From positions 173,868,240 to 173,932,239 of the forward strand of contig NC_073625.1 of NCBI RefSeq assembly GCF_029407905.1: a stretch of DNA of 64,000 bases, in the 5' to 3' direction. The stretch is from Bubalus kerabau. Lineage: Eukaryota; Chordata; Mammalia; Artiodactyla; Bovidae. The position numbers and the translations under genes are program-made. This document shows, one piece after another, positions 34,246 through 46,856 of this stretch. Below the pieces are notes generated by a model. That model ran no database searches. It saw only the letters and a program-made list of their open reading frames with translations, and was not told the DNA's origin. Each line of letters opens with the position of its first letter. Position 1 is the first letter of the stretch.

Positions 34246-35584
34246 CAATCAAATGATTTGTGACTTAGAAACTTAATCAGCCAACCAGCCAGTACTCAGG
34301 ATTAATTTTTCAGATGGACAGTAGACCATCAGGATCCATCATTTAGAAGGTCAATTTAATGGTCTGTTTATCAGGGAGCCAGTTAAGAGCCTGCCAAACA
34401 GCTGGTTCATCAGTTAGATAAAAGGGCATTTGGGGTGAGACTATATGGAGACAGAATGTCTCTTGTTACATCTTTAAGACAGTGTAGGTAGGTGAAGAGA
34501 AGAGTTGACTCCTAGGCCACAAGAGGGAGCTTCAGCTTGCTCGGAAAGAGGCCTCATCTGTGCTTGCGTACGTGCTAACTGGCTTCTCCGTTGACTATTT
34601 GCAGGGAAAAGAGGAAAAACTGCCGAACAAGGGGCAGGCCGAGTTGCCACGAGAGGGCAGTGTGGCGTCCCTTCACTGGCACAAGCAGCTTTGCATTTGT
34701 GGGAGCCCTAGTCTCTGACCAGTTTTTGAAGAAAGGGTCCTGAAAGGATTTATCATTTGGGGAGTGCTAAGACACACTCGGCTCCATGCTGGAAGAAAGC
34801 AGCTAGCTGCCCACCAGAAGGACTTGCCTTTCCTGGGCCCTGGGGAGGAGGGAGGTTGGAGGATGCCTTACTGGTGGGCCCCAGGAACAGGGAGGGGTGC
34901 AGCTCCCTAAAGTAGAGGCACGGAGGGCAAGTAGTCCTCTGTTGAGGTGCACATCACTTCCTGGGCTGCTTTGCCTTCAGTGCCTCTTGGGGCCACCGAG
35001 GGGCCAGACCCATGGCCTCGGCCTCCAGACTCCCATTCCTTTGCTGAACTTTGGTCAGCTGCTGCTTCTGCAGTGGACAGCAACTCTAACTCAAGCAGGA
35101 AGCTGGGGATTAGACAGAGATGATGAAGGAAACGAGGAAAGGATGAGCAATGAGCTTTATCTCCCTTGGGAAATCATTGAGATGTTTATAATAAGGTGTC
35201 ACTTTGTGCTTTTTATCAAAGCACACATGCAGGACTCAGAAGAATTGAGTTATTTTTTTCTCCAAAGGTAAGTGCATGAGCCTGGGGAACTGTACCTCCC
35301 AGTTATGCCTAGAGCATAATGCTGTGCCTCCAGGTGGCTTCTTGGCTTTAAAAAAAGGGCAGGGACATATTCTAGTTCTGGCTGGTTTTGGTAACTCAGC
35401 ACAGTTAAAAGAAAGAGTAAGTGGGGGGCAGTAGTGGAGGCTTCATTGTGGGGATGACCCACGTTGCCCAAGGCTTCACCTGTACTCTCGTGGGAGGTGT
35501 CATCCTGGTTTATAACCCGGATCGAGGAACCCAATGCCTGAGGCCTTATACCTGGGAAGTGATACAGAACTGGTCTTGAACTCT
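34246..35584. other. No recognised gene or repeat
   Basis: Apparently unique intergenic sequence; the 124-codon ORF at 34897-35271 shows no recognisable domain. Confidence 0.4.
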
Positions 35585-35790
35585 ATGTGGCTCAATGGTA
35601 AAGAATCCACCTGCCAACGCAGGAGATGTAGGTTCATTCCCTGGGTCAAGAAGATCCCCTGGAGGAGGAAATGGCAACCCACTTCAGTATTCTTGCCTGG
35701 GAAATCCCATGGACAAAGGAGTCTGATGGGCTACGGTCCATGGAGTCACAAAGAATCGGACACGACTGAGCAACTGAGCACGCACGTACA
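35585..35790 (+). mobile_element. Bov-tA SINE
   Basis: TGTGGCTCAATGGTAAAGAA..CCACTTCAGTATTCTTGCCT..GGACACGACTGAGCAACTGA; the first bases of the head are lost. Confidence 0.9.
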
Positions 35791-36057
35791 GGTAAGGGGA
35801 CACAGGCAGGAAAGGGAGGGTGAAGGGCTGGAGGTTGCTAGGTCCTGGGGAAGTTTCTAGGGGGGCTCTGTTTTAATTTCATTCAGTTTTAATGAAAAAA
35901 TTAAAATATGTCTCACCAATTGTCTTATGCCAGTTCAGAAGAACCACATCTCATTTCTGGTAGCTTTCCATGGCCAGTGTCTACTATATGAACACACAGC
36001 TCTAAATATCACCATTTGAAGATCAGTGTGGTTATCTTTGATTGAAATGTTTACTTT

Positions 36058-36375
36058 AGGCTTTCCCTGGTGGCTCACTGGAAAAGAATCCGTCTGCCAA
36101 TGCAGGAGACATGGGTTTGATCCCTGACCGGAGAAGATTCCACATGCCATGGGAGAACCAAGCCCATGTGCTACAACTATTGAGCCTGTGCTGTAGAGCC
36201 TGGGAACTGCAGCTACTGAGTCCCTGCGGCACAACTGCTGAACCCAAGTGCCCTGGAGCCCGTGCTCTGCAAACAGGCCACCGCAATGAGAAGCCTGCAC
36301 CCCACACTGAGAGAGGAGCCCACGCAGCAACAAAGATCTAGCACAGCCATAAATAAATAATCAAATTATTTTTAA
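36058..36375 (+). mobile_element. CHR-type SINE (long form)
   Basis: AGGCTTTCCCTGGTGGCTCA..CCGCAATGAGAAGCCTGCAC. Perfect duplication AAATGTTTACTTT at 36045-36057 and 36376-36388. Confidence 0.95.
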
Positions 36376-36388
36376 AAATGTTTACTTT

Positions 36389-37226
36389 GGACAGTCAGGA
36401 AAAGCTGGATATGCATCCTGAGTCAACACCATGATACAATTGCTATTCAGTCCTGCCAACTACTTTCAAAGCTGGTTGTTTTGTTGTGGAAAGATTAAAT
36501 TGATAAACTCAGTCAGTTGACTGATGATTTTATAAAGCTACCTGGCTGTCAAAATGCTAAAATGTTTGTGTCAGGAATACTATATAAATATTCTTTTAGT
36601 AAAATCTCGAAAGAAAAAAGGGAATTACTTTAAAAATATTAAAAAGTATGTCTCATCTATATCATGAAATCATGAAATATTTTCTATGGCTATAAAAGAG
36701 CTATCTTTCCTTCCTTCTCTTTCTTTCTTTCCCCCACCTCTTCTCTCCACGTGGAAATCTCTAAGACATTCTGTTAAGGGAAACAATGAGAAATATGTCT
36801 AAGACATACTGTTAAAGGAAACAAAATATATTTTGAAGGAAGGAAGTCACAGGACAATATGTTGAATAATATTGTTCCTATTTAAAAATTATACATATAT
36901 CTGTATCTGCAAGTTAAATTTCTGGAAGAATATTTTTCAAGCAGCTCATCGTGTTCTCTCTGGAGGTAGGATTAGAGAACTTCACCTTTGAAGTTGTTTT
37001 CAGTATTGTTTGACTGTTTCCAATGTGCATGTATTAATTTTAATCATGAAAACAGCAAAGCTGGTTATGCAGTGTGCACACCCACACTTGCCATAATCTA
37101 AGTCATTGAGACCATTGCCCTGAAACCAAGGACAAACTCCAGCACCCTCAGCTGGGTGCTCAGTGTTTGTTTATAGAAATGAAATGTGTCAGAACTAGAT
37201 ACTGAGGAGGATAGTTTAATGCCATG
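36389..37226. other. No recognised feature
   Basis: AT-rich with a (CTTT)n patch at 36700-36735. Two near-identical short phrases (AAGACATTCTGTTAAGGGAA near 36763, AAGACATACTGTTAAAGGAA near 36801) suggest a small local duplication. Confidence 0.4.
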
Positions 37227-37240
37227 CATACCCAATGTCT

Positions 37241-37523
37241 CGGAGAAGGCAATGGCACCCCACTCCAGTACTCTTGCCTGGAAAATCCCATGGACGGAGG
37301 AGCCTGGAAGGCTGCAGTCCATGGGGTCACTGAGGGTCAGACACGACTGAACGACTTCACTTTCACTTTTCATTTTCATGCATTGGAGAAGGAAATGGCA
37401 ACTCACTCCAGTGTTCTTGCCTGGAGAATCCCAGGGACGGGGGAGCCTGGTGGGCTGCCGTCTATGGGGTCACACAGAGTCGGACATGACTGAAGTGACT
37501 TAGCAGCAGCAGCAGCAGCAGCA
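37241..37523 (+). mobile_element. Bov-A2 SINE
   Basis: Dimer ending (AGC)8. Duplication GCATACCCAATGTCT at 37226-37240 and 37524-37538, perfect over 15 bp. Confidence 0.95.
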
Positions 37524-37764
37524 GCATACCCAATGTCTTAGGAAGCAAAACCTCTGCACTTTTAATATTGGCTCTTATGCAAAATATCCACCTTTACCAA
37601 AACAGATGTTGCAGAATTGATTTTTAAAATATCTCCTGATTCACCTTTACTTTAAAATCTTCAAGCTGTGCTTAGCAGTTCTGATTTAGATAGATAGCGA
37701 GTGGGAGCAAAAAAAAAAAACAAACTTGCATAGGCTTTAAATATTCAAAAGACAACACACAGCA

Positions 37765-38070
37765 AGGAGATCAAACCAGTCAATCCTAAAGGAAATCAAC
37801 CCTGAGTATTTATTGAAGGACTGATGCTGAAGCTCCAATACTTTGGCTATCTGATAAGAGCCAACTTATTGGAAAAGACCCTGATGGTGAGAAAGACTGA
37901 GTGGAGGAAGAGAAGGAGACAACAGAGGATGAGATAGTTGCATGACATCACCAACTCCAGGGACATGAGTTTGAGCAAACTCTGGGAGATAGTGAAGGAC
38001 AGAGAAGCCTGGCATGCTGCAGTCCATGGGGTCACAAAGAGTTGAACACGACTTACTGACTGGACGACAA
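37765..38070 (+). mobile_element. BovB 3' end, diverged
   Basis: ATCAAACCAGTCAATCCTAA, GGACTGATGCTGAAGCTCCA, CTCTGGGAGATAGTGAAGGA and GTTGAACACGACTTACTGAC are a more diverged (older) BovB. Confidence 0.88.
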
Positions 38071-38319
38071 CACATGATTTTCAGCAATAAAAGAAGACTT
38101 TGAGATAAATTGTCACCCAGTCCAGGGCCACCAGCTGTGACACACCCTTGACCACCAAGTCCTGATGCTCCTGTCAGAGAAGGAAGCTGTAGCCCCTCTG
38201 TGGCCCAGGGCAGGACTCTGTCCCTTCTGGTCACCCTAGCAGGCCCAGCTTGGCCCGTTGCTAGTCACACTGGGCCTCCCTTCCCCATGTGTACTGTAGA
38301 GTTTTCTAATTTAAAATGC

Positions 38320-39818
38320 TTTTATTTAAGATAAAACAAAACTCACTTGAAAAGAAACAGTGACTTATAGGTACAAACCATGAGTTACATGTATGAGTAT
38401 TCTTCAAAAATTTATTAATAGAAACAGATGTATTCAAATGAAACACTGGACAAAAACAGACAAAAAAGGCTGGAATGGCAACGACATTGGAGAATCTCAC
38501 TTTACATTTCTTTGCACAGAACTAGCACCATTTTAGGCAGAAATCACATTTAATTATAATTGCTTCTAATATATAAAATACCTTATAAAGATTATTTAAC
38601 TATCTAGTAACAAAGTTCTTCCAAAAACTTATTTAAAAATCAATTTGAATTTACCATTTGAAACTGACGAAAATGGTTTAAAAATTGATCCAATTCTACT
38701 GCTTGTCAAAGGGAATGAGCCATCATTAGCTTTATTGGGAGAAAGTGCCTGAATTCAGCTTCTAGTTCCCTTCTAACCACCAAGCAGATACAGTAAATTG
38801 AATATTTCATAGGAATAAGAGCACATCTAAAACTGGTCTTAGAAAATATTTCCCTAGACTATAAAAATACTAAATGGAATACAAAAATTTCAGCATGTAC
38901 AGCAAATAGACTACAGCAGACAAATATCGAAGACATACTCGAAACTATCTTATACCACAATCATCATGAACATCAAGTATTATTCTGGAAATTTTTTTAT
39001 GATTCATTCTGATTCAATGTTTGTTTCCCCTCAAGTTTTGTGATAATGTCAGATACAGACCAGATTCTGTGTTTCTAGCAGAAGTTACTGGAGGCACCAC
39101 TGAATAATTCTGGGTATTCAACTGGTTCTCTCAAAAAGTGCTGAACGCGCAATGGTAGTGCAGCCTGGTTCTTAGAATGGGGGTCAGCAAACTACAGCCC
39201 TCAGGCCACAGCTGGCCCACTGCCTCTTTTGTGTGGCCTGTGACAGCCATGCTTAACTCATCCATGGGTCATCTGTGGTTGCTTTCATGTTACAAGAGCA
39301 GCGTCGAGCTGCTGCGACAGGCGCTATAGGTGGCCTTTTGGTCCAGAGTCTATAGTATTTACTATCTGGCCCTTTACGGAAAAAGTTTGCCCACCCCTGT
39401 TTTAAATGAATCACTTCAGGAAACCATTCACTGAACAAAGACAAAGTGAGGTTGTCCCAGATGAAGAGGAGCTTTGGCTGAGGTTTGCTGATTCCATCAC
39501 ACAGTACCAAGGCAGATCAAAAGAATATACATTTGAAATGGCAGCTTTGGGCACTGAAATATTATTCTGGCATCCAAGTAAAGTCTAGCTGGAATAAAGT
39601 ACCTTCCTTTCTCTGTGAACTGACCACTGTGTCTCAAGTTACTCACGTACCTAATTACAGTAACATACTCCCTGTTCAACCCCAAATCCACGTGGGCCCC
39701 AAGCATGATTTCTGGCCTTTAAAAACCACCTTGTAACTTTAGCAGCCGACAGAACTAGAAGTGGACCTTCCCCATCCTTTTGAATTGGCATGGATTCTCA
39801 GCGCTGCATTGTGTACCT
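38320..39818 (-). other. PXYLP1: Probable PXYLP1 3' untranslated region
   Basis: AT-rich, mostly repeat-free sequence follows the stop codon on the minus strand. Candidate poly(A) signals (AATAAA on the minus strand, TTTATT as printed) sit at 38731-38736, 38411-38416 and 38321-38326, with no strong internal splice pattern. A BovB fragment ends near 38070, just past the last candidate, which fits a 3' boundary around 38.3 kb. The length is inferred; transcript data would be needed to choose between the signals. Confidence 0.5.
39177..39400. mobile_element. hAT-Charlie-type nonautonomous DNA transposon fragment in the PXYLP1 3' UTR
   Basis: The ends are inverted relative to each other: GGGGTCAGCAAACT near 39180 and AGTTTGCCCACCCCTG near 39400. 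The interior reads like the familiar mammalian MER-type repeat (CTACAGCCC..GGCCACAGCTGGCCC, then CTATCTGGCCCTTTACGGAAA). It is shorter than the usual consensus, so part of the middle is missing. It lies within sequence probably transcribed as PXYLP1 3' UTR. Confidence 0.75.
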
Positions 39819-40756
39819 TTAGAATCCTTCCCTGTGACATGCTTCATAATAATTGGTACTACCACCACCCAGGGCCACAAACATGTCCTTTTTGATGAAG
39901 CGGACTAAATTTTCAAGGGGACACATGGGCTTGGGAAACCGCCTGTGGTAGTCCTGGCAGAATGAAGTGTAGAACGTGATGTCAACACCATCATAGAGGA
40001 TCCGGACGGAGTGTTCACGGGGTTTCTCCCTGTCCTGCCAGAGCTCAAAGACCAACCTGGCTGCAAACCGTGGGAATCTGGCTCCTGTAAGGCCCAAGGC
40101 ACTGAGAATCGGGGCCAGAGTAACGTCATGAGCAGAGTAGAGAGTGAAGAGCGCCTCCTTCTTGCCCTCTGCTGTGTGCTGCATACGGCTGACAGTTTGG
40201 TTCAGGATCGGGTGGGCGCCCAGGAGCGCGTACCCCAGGTACAGCTTCTTCTCCTGCCTCTCTCTCTCATCCTCTATCTGATGCGTCTTGATCACCTTGA
40301 AGTGGTCCATGGTGATACAGCCGTTCTTGGTGCAGGGGAAGCTGACATTGTGGCAGAAGAGGCAGAGCAGGGAGTCTATGGGGTTGGCAGCCCGGAGCTG
40401 CTTGGTGGGGATGTCCACAATCCGGGCCATCTCCTCGTAGGTCCTTTCCAGCTGCCTGTTATTCAAACGTAATAGGTACTGCCGACGCTGCTCCTTCTCC
40501 AGGTACTGGTTCCTCAGTGGGCAATAGCAGTTCCCAGAGCAGAACAGAGCACTGGGCTGGTGCCTGAAATAAACCTTCTTCCAGTCAAAATCTGGCAGAA
40601 AGCCATAGAGCAGAGCCAGCCCACTCTGCAGCGTCCGGCTCTTGCCAGTGGTCTCTAAGTGAAGCTGCTCTGCAGCCCAGTCACTCGGCAGGAGCTTGTG
40701 TTTCTTCAGGTAGATGTCCCTCAGCAGCTGGCCATTCTGCAGGTGCTGCACGACCC
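39819..40756 (-). CDS. PXYLP1: PXYLP1 terminal coding exon with catalytic HD motif, residues ~169-480
   Basis: The longest convincing open frame in the window. The acceptor is TGTGTTTCAG before 40756; the upstream ATG at 40778 in the same frame lies in intron and is not a start. The exon encodes 311 residues and a TAA stop at 39819-39821. It carries most of the alpha/beta phosphatase domain: HLQNGQLLRDIYLKKHKLLP, the TTGKSRTLQSGLALLYGFLP segment typical of the family, a cysteine-rich insert (FCSGNCYCP; CLFCHNVSFPCTKNGC), and YSAHDVTLAP, where the HD pair supplies the acid catalyst (Asp379). Two N-glycosylation sequons are visible (NVS at ~305, NQT at ~354), as expected for a Golgi lumenal enzyme. 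The C-terminus is YYEACHREGF. GC-rich codon use contrasts with the AT-rich 3' UTR that follows. Confidence 0.97.
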
Positions 40757-43700
40757 CTGAAACACAAGAGCGCCACATGCTTGCCTCACTACCAGCTCAG
40801 TGAAAGGGACAGCCAGGGGAGTTGAGGCGCGCCCAATGCTGGAAGGCTTCAGACACTGTATGGTTACATCCTCAAGCCTGGCCCCTGCTGCAAGGGACCC
40901 TCCAGAAGGGGCTCCCACCAGCATGTGAAGGGATTACACACAAAGGGATGAGCAGAGTGGGGCCCTGTCTTCTGGACCCACGCCTTTCCAGGGAGTACAG
41001 GGACCATCTGTCTGCCTCAATCCCTCCTCTGGAGGAGGGCTGTGACTGGTGGGGCTCAGAGGTAAGACCAGCCTGCTGGTGGAGGTGTGGGAGGTAACGG
41101 AGCTTAAGGAGAGCTTTCTCCCTCCTGCCCAGGGACAAATCTCCTCAGAGTGCCTGGGAGCTCACAGAAATCAGCCAGGCAAGGAGAACAAGTCAAATCC
41201 TGGCTGCCCAGTTCCCTTCTTCACGCCATACTCCCTATTCTCCCAGCCCAAGGCTCTCTGCTCACCTTCTGGGTCCATTCTGCCCAGTCCTGCCCTTTAC
41301 CTGCCCATGAGCAAGGATATTCTCCCTGCACAGATATGGAATGATCTCCCAGGTACCTAGATGGAATATTTGGGGGGAAAAAAGAGAGCAAATTGTAGAA
41401 CAGTGTGTTTACTATGCTCCTTTTAAAATGAGGGGAAAAATAAGAACGTTATGTAGGCAGCTGCCTGTGTTTTGTATAAAGAAACTTTGGAAAGGTGCAT
41501 GATGGTTATCTGGGGGTGACAGGGGCACAGAAATGGGGGGTGGTAATAGAACGTGGGTAGCAGCATGAATTTTAGGTTTCCCTTTAGTAGTTACAGTTTT
41601 GAACTACACACAGGAACTATGCCACAGTACAATAAAAAAAACAAACAAACAAAAAAAAAACCACTGAAAAAGCTTTATCTTCAAGTAGGAGAAGGCAATC
41701 CAAGATAAGAGCAAGCTCACTCTCCAGCCAACAGGATGTTGGGATGGCCTTTCAGTGTGAGATCGGAGTTCCCTGAGTGTAAACCACGGGCAGGCCCTGT
41801 GACCTGTGGTACCACTTATTCAGATGCTCAACTGGTCTGAAAAGCCCAGCCAAAAAGACAAGACAACTTCAGGCTGAAATGTGTGGGACAGAGGGAACAG
41901 TGTTAGCCCAGGAAGGGGAACAGCTCAGGGGGGAAAAAAAAACATGAAGGCTATCTAGATCCTACTCCAAATGAAGAGTATTGAGAGCTGAGTCCCCTCA
42001 GAGATCTGGGCTGGGACAGGTCTTAGCATTTCCAAATGACTTGCACAGAGGGGCCAACACCCAGAATCTGTGTCAGCCCCCAGTTCCTTCTGGGCCTACC
42101 CTGCATTCTGAGGCCACCTATGAAAGGCCACCAGACCTTTCTCCTTTAATCTTCACAAAAAAACAACAAAGAAAGCAGAAGGAAACTGAGGCCCAAGCCA
42201 TTCACAGTTAAGATGTGGCCGAGCCAGAACTCCAGCTCCCATGTGGGCCCAACCTGTGCTCTTAGTCCCGGCTCACATCACCTCCTCCCTACATGTTCAC
42301 GCCAAAATATTACCCACTCAGGGTGTCTCCTTCTCTCCAAACACAACTTGCATCTTCACAACCCGGCTCATGTCCTTCCCTTTCTCTTCCCAGTGAAATC
42401 CTTCCTCATCCTGACTCCAATACTATAATTTCTTTTCTGGCCTTCTCTTTCACCCCCAGGTGGAATTAATCATTCCCTCCTGTTCACACAGGCTGCTGGA
42501 CTTCTGTGGCATTCGCTGCATTTGCTGAGCCTAGCATGTGCTAGAACTGTGCTCAGTGCTTTACACACACTGTCAAATGCAACCGGCCACCAGCTCTGTC
42601 GGGAATATGTTACATGCCCCACTTCATAGCTCTGTCTACTCCAAAGCCTGTGTTTATTCTGTAAGCACCCGCAGCTGGCAGCAGCACCCTCAGGGGCCTC
42701 CATGCGCCGTGCCATCCAGTGGCCCTCCTGCCCTACACACGGCAGCTGCTAAAGCACCTGGGACAGAGTAGACACTAATGACCAACTGCATCTTACATGG
42801 TTCCTGTGAGGTCCCCAAAGTGTGCCACTTATAAATGATTATTCCAACAGCGATGCAAAATTTCAAATAGATAAAAATGACCATTAAAAGAGACCAAGGG
42901 AATAGGAGCAAACTACCACAAATAAGATTTCTAGGGCAAGGCTAATTTGAAAAACACTGATGATAATAGGTCAATTGGAAAGAAAGATGGGAATGAGTAA
43001 ACTACTTGATGCAATTACCCTGCCCTCCCAGCCAGCTGATGGACACTGACCCTCAAGGATGCCATCGGATTCTCTCACGAACGTGAACGTGTAAGTTCAT
43101 CTTTACACGTGGCCAGGACTGTCTCCATTGACAGACACATAGCAAAACTGTAGCAGCAGGGACAGACAGCTTTGTTATCGCTGGGACCAGTCTCTGGAGG
43201 CCTAGTCATATTCTTGCCCTTAGAGTCTGTGAGTCATCCTCAGTCTTTATAATAAATGTCCTTTTTTTTCTTTTTGGCTTGAGTTGGTTTCTGCTACTCA
43301 CCACCAGTGGTTCTTAGCAAGCACAGTTCTGCCCTCAGGGAGGGTTTGGGTTGTCACACTAACACCGGGAGGAACATTGCTGACCCCTTGTGGGTGGGGG
43401 CCAAGGGCTGGACAGTCTTCACAAGGAACTGTTCTCTGTTCCGAATAACTTTTGAAGGTACAAGACATTCCCATATGTGAAAATCCTTCAGGTTTTAATA
43501 CTTTAATCCTTGAAGTTTTAATACTTCAATTTCAAAACTGTTTTTTTGTGTCTACAGACATAAAACCATTTTTGCATAATATTAACATCTACTGAATTTT
43601 CCAGAAATAAATTAAGGGACATCTGTCTTTTGTCTTGATCACATGTGTCAAATAAATCATGTCCTGATATACGGGGTATTAAGAGTCATCAATGCACATC

Positions 43701-44002
43701 CTTTGATGAGTCTGCATCTGTGGCTGTCACCACACCCATCTACACTTACGTGCAAGCAATTGATTACTTCATTCTCTTTTCTAACAAAGGTGTGCTCAAA
43801 CATTTATACTGAGATATATACAATTACATAATAAAATCATTTCCTTTTGTTTCTACTTCATATTACAGGTAGGATACCTGATATAACTGTTTTGTAAAAT
43901 TATGTATATAGAACGGTTATATTTGAATTTCACTTTGGGATAGTTCAGGGAGCACCACAAAATACTTGTTAATAAAAGGGGGCTCTGGTTCTGGTAGGAG
44001 AA
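40757..44002 (-). other. PXYLP1: PXYLP1 intron, 5' portion of the 5.1-kb intron content
   Basis: Mostly unique; a MIR-like remnant at 42515-42690 (TGTGCTCAGTGCTTTACACA) and an A-rich run at 41630-41660. No extra exon was recognised. ORFs opposite the terminal exon (for example 40011-40472, plus strand) are shadows. Confidence 0.6.
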
Positions 44003-44011
44003 GGACTCCTC

Positions 44012-44186
44012 TATTTTTATTTATTTGTTTTTTAAATATTTATTCATTTGGCTGCTCCAGGTCTTAGCTGCAGCATACAAGAGCTTCAGTTGTGGCCTGT
44101 GGGATAGAGTTCCCTGTTCAGGGACTGAACCCGGGCCCCCTGCATTGGGAGCACAGAGTCTTAGCCATGGACCACAAGGGAAATCC
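44012..44186 (-). mobile_element. CHR-type SINE, antisense
   Basis: TTGGCTGCTCCAGGTCTTAG..AGAGTTCCCTGTTCAGGGAC..ACCACAAGGGAAATCCC. Flanks AGGACTCCT at 44003-44011 and 44187-44195. Confidence 0.92.
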
Positions 44187-44195
44187 CAGGACTCC

Positions 44196-44960
44196 TGTTT
44201 TAAACTAATGCAAAGCTTGCGCACGTGGAACTAATTAGCAAAAGCTTTTGACAAAACTCCTTGTTCAAGGCTAGTCCTCCAGAGCCTTCATCTTAACCCA
44301 CTTGGTCACTTACTATCATTCTCCCCCATAATAATAGCTTTCAAAACATGGGGAAACCAGTGGGGTTTGATGGACCTTCTTTCCATCAAAGCTGAGGTCC
44401 TAAGATGCTGGTGGATCAAGAAACAGAATATGGCCTATAGGTCATCCTGATTCCTCCAGAAAGAGCAGTGACCACACAAAGGTCCTCTGAGGTCTCATAC
44501 TGAAGACATAGGAAGCTGGAACCTCTCGGGGGCACCAGTTCTTTCTCATGCCAACTCACAGTTAACTCACCAACCTATGCCGACAGTGTACTGGCTGCAC
44601 AGTCGTATGAGCAGGGCCGCAGAGGGAGAGACGGCTTTTGTGAGGAACACACTTGCAGGCTCCATGTGTGGTGGGGCTCTACCATATGCATGTCCCTCAG
44701 ATCTGGGGCACTAAAACCTTTTAGCTGTTTTGTTCTAAGTATCTAAGAACATGGGACTGGTTACATACATCATGGCCTATCCATAGTGGAAGAATATGCA
44801 GCTATCAAAAATTATGTTGTTGATGAACACATATTGGTAGAGAAAGATTATCACAATACATTATTAAGTGAAAAAGTGGGCTACAAAATAGTGCTCAGGA
44901 AGATACAACCTGTGAGAATGAGTGTGAGTGTGTGTGTGTGTATACCCATGACTGCATACA
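44196..44960. other. PXYLP1 intron, no recognised gene
   Basis: Unique sequence plus a short L1 3'-like scrap near 44790-44920 and (TG)n at 44925-44942. Confidence 0.45.
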
Positions 44961-44972
44961 GATATTAACACT

Positions 44973-45250
44973 GCTGCTGCTGCTGCTGCTAAGTCGCTTC
45001 AGTCGTGTCTGACTCTGTGCGACCCCATAGACGGCAGCCCACCAGGCTCCCCCGTCCCTGGGATTCTCCAGGCAAGAACACTGGAGTGGGTTGCCATTTC
45101 CTCCTCCAATGCATGAAAGTGAAAAGTGAAAGTGAAGTTGTTCAGTCGTATCCGACTCTTAGTGACCCCATGGACTACAAGGTACCAGGTTCCTCCATCC
45201 ATGGGATTTTCCAGGCAAAAGTACTGGAGTGGGTGCCATTGCCTTCTCCG
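44973..45250 (-). mobile_element. Bov-A2 SINE, antisense
   Basis: Starts (CTG)n; perfect duplication GATATTAACACT at 44961-44972 and 45251-45262. Confidence 0.95.
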
Positions 45251-45407
45251 GATATTAACACTAATGGTTATTAATTCTTTGGTGAGATTATGAGTGCTTT
45301 AGATTCGTCTTCCTTTTGCCTAATTGTCATTCCTACTTTCTCTTCCATGAATATATATATTTTTAATAATAAGAGAAAAGGCTATTTTTAATATTTAGAG
45401 ATCAGAT

Positions 45408-45690
45408 GGGACTTCCCTGGTTGGAGCAGTGGATAGGAATCCACCTACCAAAGCAGGGGACATGGGTTTGACCCTTGTTTGATCAGGGAAGATCCCACAT
45501 GCCTTAGATCAACTAAGCCTGTGCTCCACAACTGCTGAGCCCACACATGAGAAAAGTCACTGAAATGAGAAGCCAGTGCAGTGCAATGAAGAGTAGCCCC
45601 CACTTGTTGCAACTAGAGAAAGCCTGCACACAGCAGTGAAGACCCAGTGCAACCAAAAATAATAAATATATTTTTAAAAAGAAATGTTTA
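45408..45690 (+). mobile_element. CHR-type SINE (long form)
   Basis: GGGACTTCCCTGGTTGGAGC..GAAGAGTAGCCCCCACTTGT..AACCAAAAATAATAAATA. It lies 150 bp from a PXYLP1 splice donor. Confidence 0.9.
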
Positions 45691-45841
45691 ATGAGATACC
45701 TTGGTGGGCTCACAGCTGCTTCAGGTACTCGTGCTGACTCACCCCCACACCCACAGCGTCTCACCCGAGGCCCCGCTGCTCGCGTCCACCACACACGGGA
45801 GTGGGTGGAAGAGTAAGTGGAAGAATGGTCGATGTACTGAC

Positions 45842-45981
45842 CTGTCTGCGTGAGCTCTCCCATCTCACACAGCTGGTGACTGGAGTAAAGAGGCAGCGAG
45901 TGCAAGGGGCTTTCAAAAGAGGCTCCAGGTCCTTTTGACATGTGATTCACAAAAGCCTCCAGTTTAGAGTGATACGGCTTC
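45842..45981 (-). CDS. PXYLP1: PXYLP1 coding exon, residues ~122-169
   Basis: The acceptor is TTGTTTCTTTAG before 45981 and the donor is GTCAGT at 45841. The first base completes the split Arg codon left by the upstream exon (AG|G). The last base begins the Gly codon completed by the final exon (G|GG). The translation is KPYHSKLEAFVNHMSKGPGA, then SFESPLHSLPLYSSHQLCEM, then GELTQTG. The tail CEMGELTQTG is a conserved histidine acid phosphatase segment that leads into helix GVVQHLQNG at the start of the next exon. An open frame spanning 45513-46013 extends into intron on both sides; the true exon is only the 140 nt given here. A CHR SINE lies about 150 bp downstream in the intron, clear of the donor. 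Confidence 0.95.
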
Positions 45982-46856
45982 CTAAAGAAACAACACAGAG
46001 AGTTAGCGGTCAATGTGCTCTGAAAAAGTCCACAACGATTTCACCTGCAACAAGCAGTATCCCAAGTGAGCCTTGCCCTTTCTCACCTGCAATAATAGTA
46101 CATTCCCAGCTCACGATTACTCGCCTGCTGACACCTACATATAAACCCCCGACTCCGTAAGGCCAGCCTGAGCCCCTGCCATCTCCGAGTGCCCATCTTC
46201 TCAAGCCCTGTGGGGGTTAGCGCTGACCTCATGCACTCTGTTCCCCAGCCCGCACTGCTCCTGTTTCCCTCTCCAGGAGGCCACTGACCTTACCAGGCAG
46301 CCAAGCCTAGGTTGGCAGTCATCCTCGATTTCTCCCTCCCCTGCCCTTGCCCATGTGCCCTCCTGGGCTGCTCTGCTCCTCTCTCCTATCCCTGCATCCC
46401 TGAGTAGGTTTTGGCTCCTTGGAAAGGAGCCCATTAGCCTACTTTGGCCCTGCCTGACTCTGAGGCCCAGGGCTCCCCAGTGCTGTTCTCTGGCCACACA
46501 TAGCATCTGCCTTCTGTACCCCACACTTGTTCTTGTACCCTTCCAAGACTTTCCACATGCTGCCTCTTCCTCCTAGAAAAGGTCACCCAGCTTTCACTGG
46601 GGTAACCTTTAATCCTTAACTTACGTGACCTCTGGAAAAATCTCTTGTGAAGAAAATTAACTGATCAGGATAACCCATATCTCTACAGCTCACTATGCAT
46701 TTTGCACATATGGTATCTCACTGCATGTGGGGTGAAAATGAAGAGTGGGAAAAAAACAGGTTATGTATGAGATCTTATGAAATTTATATTATTTATATTT
46801 CTGCCATGAAGTCACATGTGGTAAATCAAGATTTATCAGTCTAATCACAAATACAC
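45982..46856. other. PXYLP1 intron, no recognised feature
   Basis: GC-rich to 46600 then AT-rich; no exon or repeat recognised. Confidence 0.4.

Noticed and set aside
40011..40472. 153-codon plus-strand ORF
   Set aside because: Shadow of the PXYLP1 terminal exon, whose minus-strand frame is supported by homology and splice phase.
45513..45841. C-terminal extension of the PXYLP1 exon frame
   Set aside because: The frame continues past the GT donor only by chance and runs into a CHR SINE; phase with the terminal exon requires splicing at 45842.
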